Shown: positions 5,521 through 6,512 of the stretch, in pieces | Numbering within the stretch: position 1 is the stretch's first letter | Layout: each line of letters opens with the position of its first letter | Assembly: GCA_905236145.1 (NCBI GenBank) | Contig: CAJOOE010000082.1 | Span: 1-6,512, forward strand | Direction of reading: 5' to 3' | Origin: an uncultured Selenomonadaceae bacterium | GTDB taxonomy: Bacteria > Bacillota > Negativicutes > Selenomonadales > Selenomonadaceae | DNA: 6,512 bases | Notes under the pieces: model-generated | What the model was told of the DNA's origin: nothing | Database searches by the model: none | What the model saw: only the letters and a program-made list of their open reading frames with translations | Program-made: the position numbers and the translations under genes

Positions 5521-6512
5521 ATGCGGATAATGCTTGTAACGACGACAAATTTTTTGAATTACGCTTTATACTCTCTGAACGGGCAAACGGACTTTTGTGC
5601 TGTTGTAACGGACGACATCGAGCAGGCAAAAAATATTTCGGCAAATTACAAACTTCCCGAAACGCTCCTGCATCCGATTTACGAATTGAAAGAGTGTTGC
5701 CGGGATTTTTATTTTGATCTCTGCATAGCCGTGACAAATTGGGAAACTTACGGCGACATTACCGAAATGTTGAAAGAGTACGGCTTGCCGAAAGAAAAAT
5801 TTTTGTTGTTGAATCTGTTTGCCGAACGCTATCAATTTTTGCTGTCGTCTTTGTTGAAATATTACAGGGAAAATCTTCCCGATTGCGAAATTTTCGCGAC
5901 AGGCATAAGTTATTCGGCAAAGTCTGTCTTGTCGTCGTGTTTCAAAAAGAAACTTATAAATTTTGCCGGACAGAGCCAAGACCTTTATTATGATTTCAAA
6001 GTCGCAAAAGAAATTTTGTCCACAGGGGGGGGGGCAAATTTTAAATACGCCTTAATCGGGCTTGCTCCGTACAGCTTTCATTGGGACGAATCGAAGGGTT
6101 ATAATTCCCATTGGTACATTTTGCAATATTACATTGCGTTCAAAGATTTGCACAATTTCCGGCTTTCTCCGGAAGAATACGGAAAAATTTTCCGCACCGA
6201 ATTTTTTGAAGACGGAGTAAAAAATTTTTATGAGGATTACAAAAAAAGTTTCAATATTGACAATCCGGTTTCGGAAATGACCGGTGCGACAATGACTCAA
6301 AAATTCAGAGTGACTGCAAGAAAAATGATTGACGAGTGGCAGAAAGAAAATCGCAATTATCCGGAAACCGTCGCGGAAAATCGGCAAATTTTGGACGATT
6401 ATTTGACTTTGTGCGAATCAAAAAATATTCGACCGATAATGTTTTTGCCGCCGATGACCGAAGGTTACAAAAAATATTTCGACAAAAAGCGTTACGACGA
6501 ATTTTTGTATTA
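5521..6512 (+). CDS. Rossmann-like plus SGNH/DltD-like protein, 3'-partial, with internal G tract
   Basis: The frame is open to the window end (330 codons seen), so the C-terminus is missing. Residues 1 to about 115 resemble a small nucleotide-binding, Rossmann-like domain: a first beta strand, a T-D-D turn near 30, then a D-L-C-I-A-V-T strand and an L-K-E-Y-G-L-P helix end. From about 125 the pattern is that of SGNH-type hydrolases related to DltD: G128-I-S130-Y (candidate nucleophile Ser), S152-Q-D-L-Y-Y-D158, G180-L-A-P-Y-S-F-H-W-D189, and near the visible end F-L-P-P (308-311) before a K-K-Y-F segment. Proteins of this kind are often encoded in surface-polysaccharide or envelope-modification loci; the substrate here is unknown. 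No signal peptide or clear membrane helix is visible, so the first domain at least seems cytoplasmic. A run of ten Gs encodes part of T-G-G-G-A (168-172) and would make expression phase-variable. Family call moderate, coding status high. Confidence 0.7.
   Translation, partial: MRIMLVTTTNFLNYALYSLNGQTDFCAVVTDDIEQAKNISANYKLPETLLHPIYELKECCRDFYFDLCIAVTNWETYGDITEMLKEYGLPKEKFLLLNLFAERYQFLLSSLLKYYRENLPDCEIFATGISYSAKSVLSSCFKKKLINFAGQSQDLYYDFKVAKEILSTGGGANFKYALIGLAPYSFHWDESKGYNSHWYILQYYIAFKDLHNFRLSPEEYGKIFRTEFFEDGVKNFYEDYKKSFNIDNPVSEMTGATMTQKFRVTARKMIDEWQKENRNYPETVAENRQILDDYLTLCESKNIRPIMFLPPMTEGYKKYFDKKRYDEFLY
6025..6034 (+). repeat. Poly-G tract (10 G), candidate phase-variation switch
   Basis: Ten consecutive Gs lie inside the SGNH/DltD-like gene, encoding G169-G171 and the first base of A172. 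At ten Gs the frame is intact on both sides. With eleven Gs the reading reaches TAA after G-K-F, giving a product of about 174 residues. With nine Gs it reaches TAA after Q-I-L-N-T-P, giving about 177 residues. Such tracts change length by slipped-strand mispairing. No other G run of this length occurs in the window. Confidence 0.75.

Noticed and set aside
5211..5717. 168-codon + strand frame starting inside coaE and covering the metallo-beta-lactamase motif
   Set aside because: Its first part is an out-of-frame reading of coaE and its last part of the SGNH/DltD-like gene. Only the middle (about 5418-5520) carries a recognisable motif, so it was reported as a gene fragment instead.

Overview
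The window most likely comes from a diderm Firmicute of the Negativicutes (Selenomonas-like) type. This is inferred from gene content. An autotransporter-type outer-membrane beta-barrel (1-846) implies an outer membrane. It sits next to a housekeeping cluster with a Firmicutes flavour, cysS directly followed by and overlapping mrnC (Mini-RNase III). Ribosome binding sites are strong and purine-rich, three of the five complete genes start with TTG, and codon choice from about position 990 onward mixes AAA, TTT and ATT with many NCG codons. The genus cannot be fixed from this sequence alone.

Layout, all on the + strand: (1) 1-846, the C-terminal barrel of an autotransporter, cut by the window start. 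(2) 847-997, a spacer holding a near-consensus sigma-70 promoter. (3) 998-1762 dapB (lysine and diaminopimelate synthesis). (4) 1784-2836, a membrane acyltransferase-3 protein. (5) 2930-4396 cysS. (6) 4381-4797 mrnC. (7) 4825-5421 coaE. (8) 5418-about 5520, a scrap of a metallo-beta-lactamase-fold gene. (9) 5521 to the window end, a large open frame that is cut by the end: a Rossmann-like N-terminal region followed by an SGNH/DltD-like region. Gaps from dapB to coaE are short or overlapping, so a single transcript from the promoter at 934-962 is plausible.

The genes do not form one pathway. dapB, cysS, mrnC and coaE are core metabolism and RNA genes. The acyltransferase and the last gene are probably cell-envelope or surface-glycan modifiers.

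The most notable observation is a run of ten G residues (6025-6034) inside the last gene. At ten Gs the frame is open and the family-like motifs on both sides are in register. One G more or one G fewer brings a stop codon within a few codons. This is the expected design of a slipped-strand, phase-variable ON/OFF switch, in a gene that probably modifies a surface structure. The second notable point is the orphan HxHxDH fragment wedged between coaE and this gene, which suggests a past deletion or insertion at the junction.
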